Notes: generated by a model not told the origin, from the sequence alone. 13,562 bases of DNA from Scatosoma sp045537295 (GCA_045537295.1 JAZSPG010000055.1:1-13562); one strand, 5' to 3'. Counted from the stretch's first letter, positions 1 to 8,313 are shown. Numbers and translations are program-made.

Positions 1-1795
1 TCGCCTCGACAACGGGGTGTCTGCCGTCCGTTATTACGAGCGGTGTTCCGCTTGGGCAAATATTCGGGCGGGAATAACGGCGTTCTTTGGCTACCGTTGC
101 AAAGGATACCAAGCAATCTAAAAGTGCCAAGGCGTTTGCAATTTGTTGCAAGGTCGCAATTTCGTCCGTTAAAATTTGCAATATTTTTGAATACAGCGCA
201 TCTTCTAATTTTAACGCCTTTTCACCGCTGGTGAGTACTTTTTCTTCTAAAACCTTTAATTCCTCAGTGATATAGCGTTCCCCGCCCGTTAAGGTTTGCT
301 TGCGGATATATTCGGGTGGAACTTTGTCTTTGAAGGAATTGCTTACCTCAATATAATACCCGAATACGCGGTTGTAGCCCGTTTTTAAGGTCTTTATACC
401 CGTGCGTTCGCGTTCTCGAATTTCAATATCTTGAATGAGCGATTTCGCATTTTTTTGATAGGAACGAAGCTCGTCCAGCTCGGTGTTAAAGCCTTCGCGG
501 ATATATCCCCCGTCTTTCATTACCGCGACGGATTCGGGGTTTATCGCGTTTTCCAACAAATCGGCAAGCGGTTGCATATCGGGTAAATTGCGACTTATAT
601 CCGTCAAAACCTTAGAGGAAAAACCAGAAAGCTGAAAACGGACGCTAGGCAAAGTTTGCAATGCGTCTTTTAATTCCAAGCAATTTTTCGGGTTAAATTT
701 TCCGTTGGAAATTTTCCCTGCCAAGCGTTCAACGTCACGGACGGTATCAAGCGTTTCCGTTAAGCCCACGCGCACGACGGAGGCGTTTACGAGTTCTTCC
801 ACGCCGTCTAAGCGATAAGAAATTTCCGCCTCGTCTTTCAAGGGCGAAAGCACCATTTTACGCATAAGACGCGCGCCCATACCCGTTTTGGTTTTGTCGA
901 GCACCCATAAAAGCGAACCGTATTTTTTGCCCTCGGCGTTGCTCGTTACAAGCTCTAAATTGCGTACGGCAATGGTGTCTAATTCCATATATTTCGCGCG
1001 GTTTATAAGCTTTATCGCGCCGATATTTTTAAGAGCGTGTTTTTGCGTTTCGCGCAAATACTCAATCAACGCGCCTGCGGACACGATTATATTTTCCCTG
1101 CCTAAAATACCGTAAGGCGCTAACGACGCGGAATTGAACTGTTCGAGCAAATTTTTCTCGGCGCGTTTTATATTAAACGCCCAAGGCACGTAGCAAGAAA
1201 ACGGCGGTAATATACCGTGCGTGACTTCTTTCCTGTCCTTACATTCCAACAGCATTTCCTCGTTGCAAATAATTTCCGCGACGGAAAGTTTGCTAAGCTG
1301 TCCGATTGCGTCTTCTTGCGCCATCATACCCGTAAATTCTTCCGCTAAAAATTCCCCCGTCGTAATATCCGTCCAAGCAAGCGCAACCACTTCGCCCGCC
1401 TTAAACGCACAGGCGATATAGTTATTCTTTCCCTGTTCTAAATATTCCTCGTTGATAACCGTACCTGCGGAAACCACGCGCACCACGTCGCGTTCAACAA
1501 GCCCGCGTCCCGATTCCTTAGGGTCGGTGATTTGTTCACAGATTGCTACCTTTTCACCAAGCGCGACTAATTTCGCGATATATTCTTCCGCCGAATGATG
1601 CGGAACGCCACACATCGGCGCGCGTTCAGAAAGCCCGCAATCCCTACCCGTGAGCGTTAAATCGAGAAGTTTCGAGGCTTTTATCGCGTCGTCGAAAAAC
1701 ATCTCGTAAAAATCGCCAAGACGGTAAAAAATAATACAATCTTTATGCTTTTCTTTCACGGAAAGAAAATGTTTCATCATATCTGAGAGCGCCAT
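1..1795 (-). CDS. mutS: DNA mismatch repair protein MutS (3' end cut by window edge)
   Basis: MutS scans DNA for mismatches and small loops and recruits MutL. About 598 codons are present and stay in one frame to base 1. The protein begins MALSDMMKHF; residues 27-33 read GDFYEMF, containing the Phe-X-Glu (F29, E31) mismatch-reading motif of domain I. The visible end, with LVITDGRHPVVEA, is the start of the ATPase domain, so the Walker A and B motifs lie outside the window; the family is usually about 850-900 residues. The start is the ATG at 1795, preceded by a purine-rich AAGGATAGG in the 23-base gap after miaB. It follows miaB on the same strand, as is common in Clostridia, where mutL usually comes next. 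No frameshift is seen, so it is probably intact. Identification is by recognised motifs and is secure. Confidence 0.96.
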   Translation of the reverse strand, partial: MALSDMMKHFLSVKEKHKDCIIFYRLGDFYEMFFDDAIKASKLLDLTLTGRDCGLSERAPMCGVPHHSAEEYIAKLVALGEKVAICEQITDPKESGRGLVERDVVRVVSAGTVINEEYLEQGKNNYIACAFKAGEVVALAWTDITTGEFLAEEFTGMMAQEDAIGQLSKLSVAEIICNEEMLLECKDRKEVTHGILPPFSCYVPWAFNIKRAEKNLLEQFNSASLAPYGILGRENIIVSAGALIEYLRETQKHALKNIGAIKLINRAKYMELDTIAVRNLELVTSNAEGKKYGSLLWVLDKTKTGMGARLMRKMVLSPLKDEAEISYRLDGVEELVNASVVRVGLTETLDTVRDVERLAGKISNGKFNPKNCLELKDALQTLPSVRFQLSGFSSKVLTDISRNLPDMQPLADLLENAINPESVAVMKDGGYIREGFNTELDELRSYQKNAKSLIQDIEIRERERTGIKTLKTGYNRVFGYYIEVSNSFKDKVPPEYIRKQTLTGGERYITEELKVLEEKVLTSGEKALKLEDALYSKILQILTDEIATLQQIANALALLDCLVSFATVAKERRYSRPNICPSGTPLVITDGRHPVVEA

Positions 1796-1818
1796 ATATC
1801 GTCCAACCTATCCTTTTT

Positions 1819-3147
1819 TTATTCCTTTATTTCGCATACCTCACCGAAAAGCGAAATACCGTTTACTTTATCTACTTTTAAGTTTACAAATTTACCGATT
1901 AAATTGATATCACTCTTAAAATACCCCATTCTGCCAAATTCGTCGCGACCGAGGTATACGTCCTTTTTACTATCGTAATCCTCGCAAAGAATTTCCACCG
2001 TTTTACCGATATATTTTTCGGATTTTTTGCGTGTTAAAGAGTTGACAAGTTCCACGAGGCGCATAATTCTATCCTTTTGAATATCTTCGGGGATTTGATT
2101 TTCCATCGTCGAGGCTTTCGTTCCCTCTCTTTTAGAATATACGAAAGTAAACGCCGAAGCGAAATCCACCTCTTTTACGAGCGCTTCCGTTTGCAAGTAA
2201 TCTTCCTCCGTTTCGCTCGGGAAACCGACGATAATATCCGTCGTTACCTCGCTTTCGGGTAAATAGCTTTTCAAAATCCGAATTTCCTCTAAATACTTTT
2301 CGCGAGTATAACGCCTGTTCATTTTTTGTAAAATTTCGTTTGAACCCGATTGCACGGGCAAATGCACAAGCCTGCATATTTTGCGGTGCTTTTGCATTAC
2401 TTTCACGACTTCTTCGTTGAAATCTTTGGGGTGGCTGGTCATAAACCGCAACCGAAACTCGCCGTCAATCGACGCTACCGCGTCTAAAAGCTGAGCAAAA
2501 TTCATATCCGTACTTCCGTCCGAACCGTAGGAATTGACGTTTTGACCAAGCAAAGTTATTTCCTTATAACCCTCGGCAACGAGTTTTTTTACTTCCGCAA
2601 TAATATTTTCGGGTTTTCTCGAACGCTCTCTGCCCCGCACGTACGGTACGATACAGTACGAACAAAAATTATTACAACCGTAAGTGATATTCACCCACGC
2701 GTTCGGGTAACTCGTGCGATAAGGCGTAATATCCTCTACGATTTCGCCTGCGTTCTCGCGAATTTCTATCACGCGCTTTTTTTGCGTTTTCTTCTTTTGT
2801 ATAAGCTCGCCAAGGCTTTCTAAATTCAGCGCGCCGAACATAATATCGATAAAGGGAAATTTTTGTTTAAGAACTTCCGTCTTACCCTTTTCCTGCGTCA
2901 TACACCCGCCCACTGCGATAATCAGCGTAGGCTTTTGCTTTTTTAATTTTTTTAACGCGCCGATATTCCCAAAAGCGTGGTTTTCGGCGTTTTCGCGGAT
3001 ACAGCAGGTATTAAAAACGATAATATCCGCAAGCTCCAAACTATCCGTTTGTTCATACCCCAAACCGCAAAGAATCCCCGCAATCTTTTCCGATTCGTGT
3101 ACGTTCATTTGACAGCCGTAGGTTACGATATGGTATTTTTCCGACAT
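1819..3147 (-). CDS. miaB: tRNA-2-methylthio-N6-dimethylallyladenosine synthase MiaB
   Basis: MiaB is a radical-SAM methylthiotransferase that adds a methylthio group to i6A37 of tRNAs reading codons starting with U. Numbering from the upstream ATG at 3153, the N-terminal UPF0004 domain shows its three cluster cysteines at C14 (YGCQMN), C50 (NTCCIRE) and C84 (GGCMTQ). The radical-SAM CxxxCxxC is C160, C164, C167, and a TRAM-type RNA-binding domain occupies roughly the last 65 residues. Length (442-444 aa) is normal for the family. Two ATGs lie six bases apart. I prefer the second (3147), because a GGG sits six bases upstream of it, whereas at 3153 the GGG abuts the start. It is the first gene of the miaB-mutS operon, behind the promoter at 3180-3208. 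Confidence 0.96.
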   Translation of the reverse strand: MSEKYHIVTYGCQMNVHESEKIAGILCGLGYEQTDSLELADIIVFNTCCIRENAENHAFGNIGALKKLKKQKPTLIIAVGGCMTQEKGKTEVLKQKFPFIDIMFGALNLESLGELIQKKKTQKKRVIEIRENAGEIVEDITPYRTSYPNAWVNITYGCNNFCSYCIVPYVRGRERSRKPENIIAEVKKLVAEGYKEITLLGQNVNSYGSDGSTDMNFAQLLDAVASIDGEFRLRFMTSHPKDFNEEVVKVMQKHRKICRLVHLPVQSGSNEILQKMNRRYTREKYLEEIRILKSYLPESEVTTDIIVGFPSETEEDYLQTEALVKEVDFASAFTFVYSKREGTKASTMENQIPEDIQKDRIMRLVELVNSLTRKKSEKYIGKTVEILCEDYDSKKDVYLGRDEFGRMGYFKSDINLIGKFVNLKVDKVNGISLFGEVCEIKE

Positions 3148-3179
3148 AATCATCCCAGTATAAAAATTTTATTTCCTCT

Positions 3180-3208
3180 ATTATACTCTTTTTTTTACGA
3201 TTTATCAA
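3180..3208 (-). promoter_or_regulatory. Sigma-A-type promoter for miaB-mutS
   Basis: On the minus strand a TTGATA -35 box (3203-3208) and a perfect TATAAT -10 box (3180-3185) are separated by 17 bases, part of which is an A8 run. Transcription would start near 3173, giving a leader of only about 25 bases. No other equally good promoter is visible between miaB and the divergent penicillin-binding protein gene. Confidence 0.8.
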
Positions 3209-3251
3209 GTTTTTAAGGGGCTTTGCTTTATAAAATTTGAGTGATAAAAAA

Positions 3252-3263
3252 CGCAAATTTGCG
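3252..3263. repeat. 12-bp perfect palindrome before the PBP gene
   Basis: CGCAAATTTGCG is its own reverse complement and sits 14 bases before the ATG of the penicillin-binding protein gene, in the divergent miaB/PBP intergenic region. It could be a dimeric regulator's operator or a small 5'-end hairpin. The sequence shows only the symmetry; binding is inference. Confidence 0.35.
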
Positions 3264-3277
3264 CAATACTGTTTCTA

Positions 3278-5500
3278 ATGAAACTAATCCGTAAAATTTT
3301 CGTGCTTTTTTTATTATTTTTTATCGCTTTTTTGCTCTTCGCGTTCGGGTATTATTTCATCGTAACGCACGACGTATCGCTCAAAGCGGAAAAACTTGCG
3401 TTCCGCAAGGAAAATATCAGCGTTTACGATAATCTCGAAACGCCCGTTACCGCAATTTTTGGCGATAACACCGTATATAACCTCAGCTTAAACGAAGTAC
3501 CTAAAAAAACGCAACTTGCCTTCATCAATACGGAAGACAAGCGTTTTTACACGCATCACGGTTTTGATTATAAGCGTTTTGTCAAGGCGTTTATTTCTAA
3601 TTTGAAAAGCGGTAGTTTTGAACAAGGCGCGTCCACCATTTCCCAACAACTTATTAAAAACACGCATTTAAGTCAGGAAAAGACCTTAAAACGAAAACTC
3701 AAAGAATGGAAACTCACCAAAGCCTTAGAGAAAAAATACGACAAAAACGAGATTTTAGAAAAGTATTTAAGCGTGATTTATTTCGGGCATAACTGCTTTG
3801 GTTTGCGTTCCGCGTCCAAGTTCTATTTCGGAAAAAATATCGACGAACTCGACCTCGCGGACTCGGCGATTTTAGCGGGTATCGTAAAATCCCCGAACAA
3901 CTATTCCCCGTTCAAAAACCCTGCCCGTTGCCTGCAAAGAAAAGCCGTCGTTTTGAGCTTAATGCAAAAAAACGGTGTTATCAACGAAGAAGAAAAACAA
4001 ATTGCGCTAAAAAAACCTTTACCTGAAAAACCGCACATGGAAAACTCCGCAAACGGATATATGCGCTTCGTTTTCGATGAATTATCCACGCTTTCGCAAG
4101 CGTATAATTTTACCGTGGGCGGTAACATTCAAATTTACACCTATTTGGATATAGGTCTGCAAAAAGAGCTTGAAAATATCTCGAGCGAGTACACCGCGTC
4201 GGATAAAAATTTAACCGTTTTAGACGCAAAAACGAACGGTTATAAGGCGTGCGTTTCTACTTTGGGCGAGGTTCGTCGCTTACCTGGGTCGCTGTTAAAG
4301 CCTTTACTGGTGTATGCGCCCGCCTTAGAAAATAATTTAATTTCCCCCGCAACCGCCCTTTTAGACGAAAAAATAAATTACGGCGGATACGCACCGAATA
4401 ATTACGACGGAGCATTTCACGGGTATCTTAGCGCACGGGAATGCGTTGCCAAAAGTCTAAATATACCCGCCGTGAAACTCTTGGAAAGCTTGGGTGTGGA
4501 ACGCGCGTGTTCCTATCTTGATAAGTTAGGATTAAATATAGACAAAGACGATTATTCGCTTGCCTTGGCTTTGGGCGGTATGAAAAACGGCTTTACCTTT
4601 AAGGACCTGCTTTCCGCGTATTCAAGCTTATGTAGTCAAGGCGAATATATCCCAAGCGGGTTCATTTCTAAAATTAAAATCGACGGCGCGACGGTATATA
4701 CCAAACCGCAAACAAAAACGCGCGTATTTTCAGAAGAAACCGCGTATTTGATGACGGATATGCTTAAAAGTACGGCACAAACGGGTACGGCGAAGAAATT
4801 GCGTTCCTTGCCCTTTGATATTTCCGCAAAAACGGGTACGGTAGGCGTGGAAAAAGGCAACACGGACGCCTACGCTTTGTCTTACACGACGAGCGATATC
4901 GCGGGTGTTTGGCTCGGGAATGCGGATAATCGTTTTATCGATTGCACGGGCGGGGGTACGCCTTGTAATTTACTCTTAAAAATCAATGAATATTTATATA
5001 AGGAAAAACCGCCCGAAAACTTCAAAAAGCCCAGCGGAATCGTAAGCGTTTGTTTGGATAAGCAAAGTTATCTAACCTCGCACGCGCTATATTTAGCAGA
5101 CGAAATCACCCCGCCTGAATACCGTTTTAACGAGGTTTTCAAGAAAGAGAATGTTCCTATGCAAAAAAGCGAGCTGTTTAGCAATCCTGCCATTCCCCAA
5201 CCACGCGTTCGTTTTGAAAATAAAAAGACCGTGATTGAATTTGACGAAAATTCCCCGCTTTTTTATGAGTATAAAATAGAACGCTACGACGGCGAAAAAA
5301 ATACCCTTCTATATTCGGGAAAGTATATTCCAAGCTATACCGACGAAGATATTCAGCCGAATAAAAAGTATATCTATACGGTAACGCCGATTTATCTAGA
5401 ACGGGTTGGCAAAGCGGTCGTTTTACCGTCGGTAAGCACGAACAAAGGCGAAACGCCCGAAAATAGCGAAATTTTAGAGAAAAACTGGTGGGATTATTAA
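3278..5500 (+). CDS. Class A penicillin-binding protein (glycosyltransferase/transpeptidase)
   Basis: This is a bifunctional peptidoglycan synthase that polymerises lipid II and cross-links stem peptides outside the membrane. Residues 5-28 are one hydrophobic anchor. The GT51 domain follows, with catalytic Glu86 in NTEDKRFYTHHG and QGASTISQQL at 116-125. The transpeptidase domain has S338-x-x-K341 (PGSLLKP), S393-L-N395 and K518-T-G-T521, so all key residues are present. Residues about 640-720 resemble a fibronectin type III module, as in several Firmicutes PBPs, and a short Trp-rich tail (KNWWDY) ends the 740-aa protein. The start is fixed at 3278 because a stop codon lies in frame at 3245-3247. 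There is no Shine-Dalgarno sequence in front of it, which is unusual here. It is monocistronic and converges on purH. The subfamily name (PBP1a, PbpA, PonA) cannot be settled from motifs alone. Confidence 0.94.
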   Translation: MKLIRKIFVLFLLFFIAFLLFAFGYYFIVTHDVSLKAEKLAFRKENISVYDNLETPVTAIFGDNTVYNLSLNEVPKKTQLAFINTEDKRFYTHHGFDYKRFVKAFISNLKSGSFEQGASTISQQLIKNTHLSQEKTLKRKLKEWKLTKALEKKYDKNEILEKYLSVIYFGHNCFGLRSASKFYFGKNIDELDLADSAILAGIVKSPNNYSPFKNPARCLQRKAVVLSLMQKNGVINEEEKQIALKKPLPEKPHMENSANGYMRFVFDELSTLSQAYNFTVGGNIQIYTYLDIGLQKELENISSEYTASDKNLTVLDAKTNGYKACVSTLGEVRRLPGSLLKPLLVYAPALENNLISPATALLDEKINYGGYAPNNYDGAFHGYLSARECVAKSLNIPAVKLLESLGVERACSYLDKLGLNIDKDDYSLALALGGMKNGFTFKDLLSAYSSLCSQGEYIPSGFISKIKIDGATVYTKPQTKTRVFSEETAYLMTDMLKSTAQTGTAKKLRSLPFDISAKTGTVGVEKGNTDAYALSYTTSDIAGVWLGNADNRFIDCTGGGTPCNLLLKINEYLYKEKPPENFKKPSGIVSVCLDKQSYLTSHALYLADEITPPEYRFNEVFKKENVPMQKSELFSNPAIPQPRVRFENKKTVIEFDENSPLFYEYKIERYDGEKNTLLYSGKYIPSYTDEDIQPNKKYIYTVTPIYLERVGKAVVLPSVSTNKGETPENSEILEKNWWDY

Positions 5501-5548
5501 AAATAACCGTCCTTTAAGCATTGGCTTAAAGGACGGTTTGGGTTATTT
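5501..5548. terminator. Bidirectional intrinsic terminator between PBP gene and purH
   Basis: A perfect 15-bp inverted repeat (5505-5519 with 5524-5538; arm AACCGTCCTTTAAGC) closes on a four-base loop. It is flanked by A/T-rich tracts on both sides, giving T-rich tails in either direction. AAATAACC at 5501 and GGTTATTT at 5541 can also pair, offering an alternative outer stem. It begins right after the PBP stop and ends three bases before the purH stop, so it probably serves both convergent genes. Confidence 0.9.
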
Positions 5549-5551
5549 CGT

Positions 5552-7093
5552 TTAGTGTTTGAAGTGTCTGTCGCCCACGAAAATCATTGCGATATTCGCC
5601 TCGTCGCAAGCGTCGATGGAAAGCTGGTCTTTAATGCTTCCGCCAGGTTGGATAATAGCGGTAATTCCCGCTTTTACACATTCTTCCACGCAATCGGGGA
5701 ACGGGAAGAACGCGTCGCTTGCCATAACCGAACCGCTGATATTTTCGCCCGCGTGTGCAATCGCCTGTTGCGCCGCCCAAATGCGATTGGTTTGCCCCAT
5801 ACCAATACCCGTCGTTCTGTCCGCTTTACCCACGACGATAGCGTTGGATTTGGTGTGTTTTACGACTTTCCAGTTAAAAAGCAGTGCTTGCATTTCTTCT
5901 TCGGTCGGCGCGCGTTTGGTTACTACGCGTAAATTTTCGGGTGCAAACAAGGTATTGTCGTAATCTTGCACGAGTAACCCGCCGTACACCTTTTTCATAT
6001 CGTAAGCCGACTTTTCGCGAGGCGCTTTGATGTCGGGAAGTTCCAAAAGGCGAATATTTTTCTTGGTTTTCAAAATTTCAATCGCACCTTCGGTAAAGCT
6101 TTCCGCAATGACGATTTCAATAAAGATTTTATTGATTTCCGTTGCCGTTGCCTCGTCCACCGTTCCGTTAATAGCCAGAATACCGCCGAATACGGACACG
6201 GGGTCGCTTTCATACGCTTTCACGTATGCCTCGTGGATGGTTTTGCCCGTACCGACCCCGCAAGGATTTGCATGCTTGCAAGCGACTACGCAAGGCGTAT
6301 CGCCAAATTCTTTAACGAGTTCCAAAGCGCCGTTCGCGTCGTTTATATTATTATAGGAAAGCTCTTTACCCCAAAGCTGTTTCGCTTTTGACAACGAACC
6401 CGCGCGAATAAATTCTTCACTGTAATAAGAGGCGGATTGATGCGGGTTTTCGCCGTAACGCATATCTTGTGCTTTTTCATACGCAAAGGTAATGCTATCA
6501 GGATAACGAATGTCGAGCTGTTGCGCAAGATAGTTGGAAATCATACTGTCGTATACCGCGGTATGCGCAAATACTTTGTATTGCAAATATTTTTTGGTAT
6601 CCAGAGTAATTTCCCCTGCCTCTAATTCGGAAAGTACCCTTTCATAATCTTTGGGGTCTACGACGACGGCTACGTCTTGATAATTTTTCGCTGCCGCGCG
6701 AATCATTGTAGGTCCGCCGATATCGATATTTTCCACAGCCTCGGCAAAGGTTACGTCGGGTTTAGAAATGGTCGCTTTGAACGGGTACAGGTTCACGGCT
6801 ACGATATCAATCGTGTTGATATTGAGTTTTTCAAGCTGTTGCATATGTTCGGGGTTGGAACGCATAGCAAGAAGTCCTGCGTGAACGATAGGGTGCAAAG
6901 TTTTTACACGTCCGTCTAAACATTCGGGAAAGCCCGTCAATTCGGTGATGCCGATAACGGAAAGTCCCGCGTCTTTCAAGGCTTTCGCCGTTCCGCCCGT
7001 GGATATTATTTCATAATCGCAAGCAATAAGTCGCTTACAAAATTCCACGATGCCCGTTTTGTCGGATACGCTTACAAGTGCTCTTTTTTTCAT
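5552..7093 (-). CDS. purH: Bifunctional AICAR transformylase / IMP cyclohydrolase PurH
   Basis: PurH performs the last two steps of de novo IMP synthesis: formylation of AICAR by 10-formyl-THF, then ring closure of FAICAR. The 513-aa protein has the usual length. The N-terminal MGS-like cyclohydrolase domain (about 1-195) carries STGGT at 31-35, DGRVKTLHP at 60-68 and NIDIGGPTM at 122-130. The transformylase half carries RYGENPHQ near 212-219 and the catalytic K273-H274 within CKHANPCG, then ends in FVGDRHFKH. The start at 7093 is supported by AGAGGT at 7103-7108, nine bases upstream. No other purine gene is adjacent, so here purH stands alone between a shared terminator and a divergent small membrane-protein gene. 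No purine riboswitch or clear promoter was recognised in the 52-base gap. Confidence 0.97.
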   Translation of the reverse strand: MKKRALVSVSDKTGIVEFCKRLIACDYEIISTGGTAKALKDAGLSVIGITELTGFPECLDGRVKTLHPIVHAGLLAMRSNPEHMQQLEKLNINTIDIVAVNLYPFKATISKPDVTFAEAVENIDIGGPTMIRAAAKNYQDVAVVVDPKDYERVLSELEAGEITLDTKKYLQYKVFAHTAVYDSMISNYLAQQLDIRYPDSITFAYEKAQDMRYGENPHQSASYYSEEFIRAGSLSKAKQLWGKELSYNNINDANGALELVKEFGDTPCVVACKHANPCGVGTGKTIHEAYVKAYESDPVSVFGGILAINGTVDEATATEINKIFIEIVIAESFTEGAIEILKTKKNIRLLELPDIKAPREKSAYDMKKVYGGLLVQDYDNTLFAPENLRVVTKRAPTEEEMQALLFNWKVVKHTKSNAIVVGKADRTTGIGMGQTNRIWAAQQAIAHAGENISGSVMASDAFFPFPDCVEECVKAGITAIIQPGGSIKDQLSIDACDEANIAMIFVGDRHFKH

Positions 7094-7145
7094 AATGTAT
7101 ATACCTCTGGTTATTTTTTGCTGATTTTTTGGACAAACTGTATAT

Positions 7146-7517
7146 ATGGTTATTTTATATATAATGCTTGTCGCTTACATTTTAGCTATCAATTTTTACG
7201 CCTTCCTGCTCGTAAAAAGCTTACGGGATAAAGAAAAACAAGACGAACTTAACAAACAAACCGCACCAATTTCCGAGTTTAGCGTTTCGTCCGATAACAA
7301 ACAAAACAATATACAACAGGGCGATAAATTTATCGGTAAGCTATTGATAACAGGCTTACTTGGAGGCGCTATCTCTATTTATGCTTGTATGTTTATTTTC
7401 AAATTCCAGCGCAGTAATTTATTATTGATGGTTTTAATGCCGTTGCTTGGTGTATTAAACGTCTATTTGTTCGTTCTAATGTTTCGTTCGGGATTCGGTT
7501 TTTTGCTGATACGCTAA
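7146..7517 (+). CDS. Small DUF1294-like membrane protein
   Basis: A 123-residue protein with three predicted membrane segments (about 2-24, 64-86 and 92-113) and a hydrophilic linker rich in Lys, Gln and Asn (25-62). The pattern GLLGGAISIYACMFIFKF followed by a hydrophobic MPLLGVLNVYLFV segment resembles the C-terminal half of DUF1294 proteins, but the usual GxDKxxA after the first helix is missing. Function is unknown for the family. ATG 7146 is the first start after the divergent purH; ATG 7164 is an alternative. Neither has a convincing ribosome site; the GGA at 7131-7133 is weak and about 12 bases from 7146. It stands alone between purH and the tRNA cluster. That it is a real gene is likely; the family link is moderate. 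Confidence 0.65.
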   Translation: MVILYIMLVAYILAINFYAFLLVKSLRDKEKQDELNKQTAPISEFSVSSDNKQNNIQQGDKFIGKLLITGLLGGAISIYACMFIFKFQRSNLLLMVLMPLLGVLNVYLFVLMFRSGFGFLLIR

Positions 7518-7701
7518 ACGAAACGACTAACGACGATATTTATTATAGCACATTTTTCAAAAAAGGGAAACAAAATAAGGGATTTTGTAAAATATTTTTT
7601 TATAAATATATAATATAATGAGTAAAATTCCAACGATTTTATAAAAAAACAAAATATTAAAAAATTTTCGGAAAAATTTTAAAAAAAAGCACGAAAAGTG
7701 T

Positions 7702-7730
7702 TTGACAATTTCCAAGAATAGTGCTATTAT
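7702..7730 (+). promoter_or_regulatory. Promoter of the tRNA operon
   Basis: TTGACA (7702-7707), 17 bases, then TATTAT (7725-7730) preceded by TGC, an extended -10. It is the only strong promoter in the A/T-rich stretch 7518-7770, which otherwise shows no gene. Transcription would begin near 7737, about 34 bases before the first tRNA, and it probably drives all six tRNAs. Confidence 0.85.
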
Positions 7731-7770
7731 ATACAGGCGTTGTTGATACGGCGTTTTGTGTGCGGTAAAT

Positions 7771-7844
<74 letters not shown>

Positions 7845-7872
7845 CTCTAATTCCCGCGGGCGTGTCAAAAAT

Positions 7873-7949
7873 GCGCCTGTAGCTCAGTTGGATAGAGCAA
7901 CGGCCTTCTAAGCCGTGTGTCAGGAGTTCGAATCTCTTCAGGCGCACCA
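7873..7949 (+). tRNA. tRNA-Arg(TCT)
   Basis: Seventy-seven bases with encoded CCA. Acceptor GCGCCTG/CAGGCGC and anticodon stem ACGGC/GCCGT pair fully around a CTTCTAA loop (anticodon TCT, reading AGA/AGG). It follows tRNA-Gly after 28 bases. Confidence 0.97.
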
Positions 7950-7963
7950 AAAACCTATCATAT

Positions 7964-8041
7964 GGCGGGTGTAGCTCAGTTGGTTAGAGCGCCAGATTGT
8001 GGCCCTGGAGGTCGTGAGTTCGATTCTCGTCGCCCGCCCCA
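7964..8041 (+). tRNA. tRNA-His(GTG)
   Basis: Seventy-eight bases with encoded CCA and a genomically encoded G-1 opposite C73, the tRNA-His identity pair. The anticodon loop is TTGTGGC (GTG). The anticodon stem CCAGA/CCTGG leaves an A31-C39 mismatch next to the loop, and the outer T-stem has two G-T wobbles. It lies 14 bases after tRNA-Arg. Confidence 0.95.
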
Positions 8042-8049
8042 CCTTTTAA

Positions 8050-8125
8050 TGGGGTGTCGCCAAGTGGTTAAGGCACCGGATTTTGATTCCGGCATTCGTA
8101 GGTTCAAATCCTGCCACCCCAGCCA
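8050..8125 (+). tRNA. tRNA-Gln(TTG)
   Basis: Seventy-six bases with encoded CCA. It starts with T1 pairing A72, typical of bacterial tRNA-Gln, with discriminator G73. The anticodon stem CCGGA/TCCGG closes the loop TTTTGAT (anticodon TTG). Confidence 0.96.
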
Positions 8126-8153
8126 AAACCCAAAAACTTAATTTGCCCACTAT

Positions 8154-8229
8154 GGCCCATTAGCTCAGTAGGTAGAGCACTTGATTTTTAATCAAGGTGT
8201 CCGGAGTTCGAGCCTCCGATGGACCACCA
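8154..8229 (+). tRNA. tRNA-Lys(TTT) with C3-A70 mismatch
   Basis: Seventy-six bases with encoded CCA and discriminator A73. The anticodon stem CTTGA/TCAAG closes the loop TTTTTAA (anticodon TTT). The D, anticodon and T arms are regular. The acceptor arms GGCCCAT/ATGGACC leave C3 opposite A70, in the position where T3-A70 would be expected from related clostridial tRNA-Lys genes. Confidence 0.95.
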
Positions 8230-8234
8230 AACGT

Positions 8235-8310
8235 GGATGATTAGCTCAGTTGGTAGAGCAACTGACTCTTAATCAGTGGGCCTAGGGTTCGAGTCCCTAA
8301 TCGTCCACCA
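8235..8310 (+). tRNA. tRNA-Lys(CTT)
   Basis: Seventy-six bases with encoded CCA. The acceptor GGATGAT/ATCGTCC pairs with one T4-G69 wobble. The loop CTCTTAA gives anticodon CTT. It is the last tRNA of the operon and only five bases after tRNA-Lys(TTT). Its 3' end is a plausible integration target for the decayed island that follows. Confidence 0.96.
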
Positions 8311-8313
8311 GAT

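Noticed and set aside
2542..2823. 93-codon plus-strand ORF inside miaB
   Set aside because: It is a shadow frame over the radical-SAM region of an intact miaB; no ribosome site or family match.
5555..5963. Two overlapping plus-strand ORFs of 125 and 134 codons
   Set aside because: Both are complements of the conserved purH C-terminus.
7094..7145. Purine riboswitch or PurR-type site upstream of purH
   Set aside because: The gap is only 52 bases, and I saw no conserved riboswitch core or clear promoter.
7917..8141. 74-codon plus-strand ORF (MAGVAQLVRAPDCG...)
   Set aside because: It is a direct translation of tRNA-Arg, tRNA-His and tRNA-Gln, a common spurious annotation.
8235..8310. Direct repeat of the tRNA-Lys(CTT) 3' end as an attR inside the window
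   Set aside because: I looked for the GGTTCGAGTCCC / TCGTCCACCA sequence to the right and found no second copy; it may lie beyond the edge.
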